A stretch of 64,000 bases of DNA from Gluconacetobacter liquefaciens. GTDB lineage: Bacteria > Pseudomonadota > Alphaproteobacteria > Acetobacterales > Acetobacteraceae. Numbering within the stretch: position 1 is the stretch's first letter; each line of letters opens with the position of its first letter. Below the pieces are notes generated by a model. That model was not told where the DNA came from. It worked only from the letters and a program-made list of their open reading frames with translations, and made no database searches. Positions 63,251 to 64,000 of the stretch are shown here, one piece after another. The stretch lies in assembly GCF_003350405.1 (NCBI RefSeq), contig NZ_QQAW01000008.1, positions 1-64,000 on the forward strand. The letters are read 5' to 3'. The position numbers and the translations under genes were made by a program.

Positions 63251-64000
63251 ATGCACGCAATGAACACCCCGCCGCCCCCCGAAGACGATCCACGGGCCGT
63301 ATCCGAAGCGACGGATTTCCTCGTCCGTCTGGCGGACACCCCTGCGGACGCTTCGCTGCATGCGGCCATCCAGTCCTGGCGCCGGCAGCGCCCGGAGAAC
63401 GATGCCGCATGGGCCGCCATGCGCACCGTCTGGCACCTCACCGGAGAACTCGGGCCCGTCCTCCTGCCGCTGGACCCGTCAGGCCCCGTCGCCGGGCAGA
63501 TCCCGGCCCGCCGCCCGCCCACATCCCGGCGGCGCGTCACGCTGGCCGCCACCGCCGCCCTGTCCCTCGGCATCGCTCTCCTGTTCGGCGGCGACATCCG
63601 CCTCGCCCTGCTGGCCGACGCCACGACCCGAACCGCCGAAAACCGCACCATCACCCTGCCCGACGGCAGCACGGCCACCCTGGGCGGGCGCTCAGCCATC
63701 GCCCTGCACTACACCCCCCGGCAGCGACAGGTGGAGGTCCTGGCGGGCGAAGTCTTCTTCACCGTCCGGCACGATGCCGACCACCCCTTTATCGTGACCG
63801 CCGGCCGCCTGACGGCGCGCGACATCGGCACCCGCTTCGATATCGACAGGGCCGACACGCGCATCACGCTGGCCGTCAGCGAGGGCAGCGTCGGCGTCTC
63901 CTGCGGCGACCCGCGCATCCCGGAGAAACGCCTGACCGCCGGCGACGTCATCGCGGTCGATCCCCGCACCGGCCATGCGACGATAAGCCGGGAAGATCCC
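63251..64000 (+). CDS. FecR family protein, 3' end outside the window (cassette C)
   Basis: At least 250 residues, open to the right edge. Start ATG 63251 (or 63260 in frame). N-domain (SEATDFLVRLADTPADASLH), membrane helix (about 98-115, TLAATAALSLGIALLF) and FecR domain (RTITLPDGSTATLGGRSAIA; FFTVRHDADHPFIV; ARDIGTRFDIDRA). By analogy with cassettes A and B a TonB receptor gene should follow beyond 64000. Confidence 0.9.
   Translation, partial: MHAMNTPPPPEDDPRAVSEATDFLVRLADTPADASLHAAIQSWRRQRPENDAAWAAMRTVWHLTGELGPVLLPLDPSGPVAGQIPARRPPTSRRRVTLAATAALSLGIALLFGGDIRLALLADATTRTAENRTITLPDGSTATLGGRSAIALHYTPRQRQVEVLAGEVFFTVRHDADHPFIVTAGRLTARDIGTRFDIDRADTRITLAVSEGSVGVSCGDPRIPEKRLTAGDVIAVDPRTGHATISREDP

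Noticed and set aside
1-64000. tRNA, rRNA, CRISPR array, insertion sequence or prophage genes
   Set aside because: I looked on both strands and found no cloverleaf, repeat-spacer array, transposase or phage structural gene.

Overview
The window is GC-rich (roughly 65 %) and densely coded. Its gene content fits an alphaproteobacterium and most probably an acetic acid bacterium (Acetobacteraceae, Gluconacetobacter-like). This is inferred from a PutA without a ribbon-helix-helix domain, a cydDCAB operon, stacked iron-uptake cassettes and general protein character; no rRNA or tRNA gene is present to confirm it. I see no insertion sequence, CRISPR array, tRNA or replication origin.

Layout. 1-540: start of a two-partner-secretion exoprotein gene running off the left edge, then a very AT-rich spacer. 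540-6.2 kb: a winged-helix-like regulator, then a GntR/FCD regulator divergent from putA (proline to glutamate). 6.2-22.6 kb: an accessory catabolic island with a TonB receptor, a PEP-mutase/isocitrate-lyase-family lyase divergent from an aconitase-family hydratase, a cyclic amidohydrolase, two GntR regulators, an APC permease, an Asp/Glu-racemase-fold protein, an FAD monooxygenase, an aldehyde dehydrogenase, an isochorismatase-fold hydrolase and a class III aminotransferase. I do not recognise this set as a described pathway; a nitrogen-containing cyclic substrate is the best guess. 22.6-30.4 kb: a Fur-type siderophore receptor, a FixL/FixJ-like two-component pair, a globin-coupled soluble chemoreceptor and a PAS-GGDEF-EAL protein, a cluster that looks built for oxygen or redox sensing.

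31.3-40.5 kb: an ABC ATPase with a fused ABC permease/M1 aminopeptidase, then a sulfide/persulfide locus (TauE-like exporter, DUF442-SQR fusion, persulfide-dioxygenase-like MBL protein, 1-Cys peroxiredoxin) with an ArsR repressor gene that is frameshifted as read. 40.7-47.4 kb: cydDCAB for cytochrome bd oxidase, followed by an unusually long CydX-like gene and a second tiny membrane-protein gene. 47.4-53.6 kb: a lipoprotein, a Tat-exported phospholipase C, WrbA and a divergent Nramp-family transporter. 53.6-64 kb: three sigma/FecR(/TonB receptor) surface-signalling cassettes side by side, the first on the minus strand and the next two on the plus strand, with Fur-box-like sites in front of the sigma genes. 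The first cassette's receptor carries a frameshift in a run of seven G/C bases.

Two genes (the ArsR repressor and one TonB receptor) are broken by single-base insertions in C homopolymers. That is either real phase variation or decay, or an assembly fault; the reads should be checked before biology is built on it.
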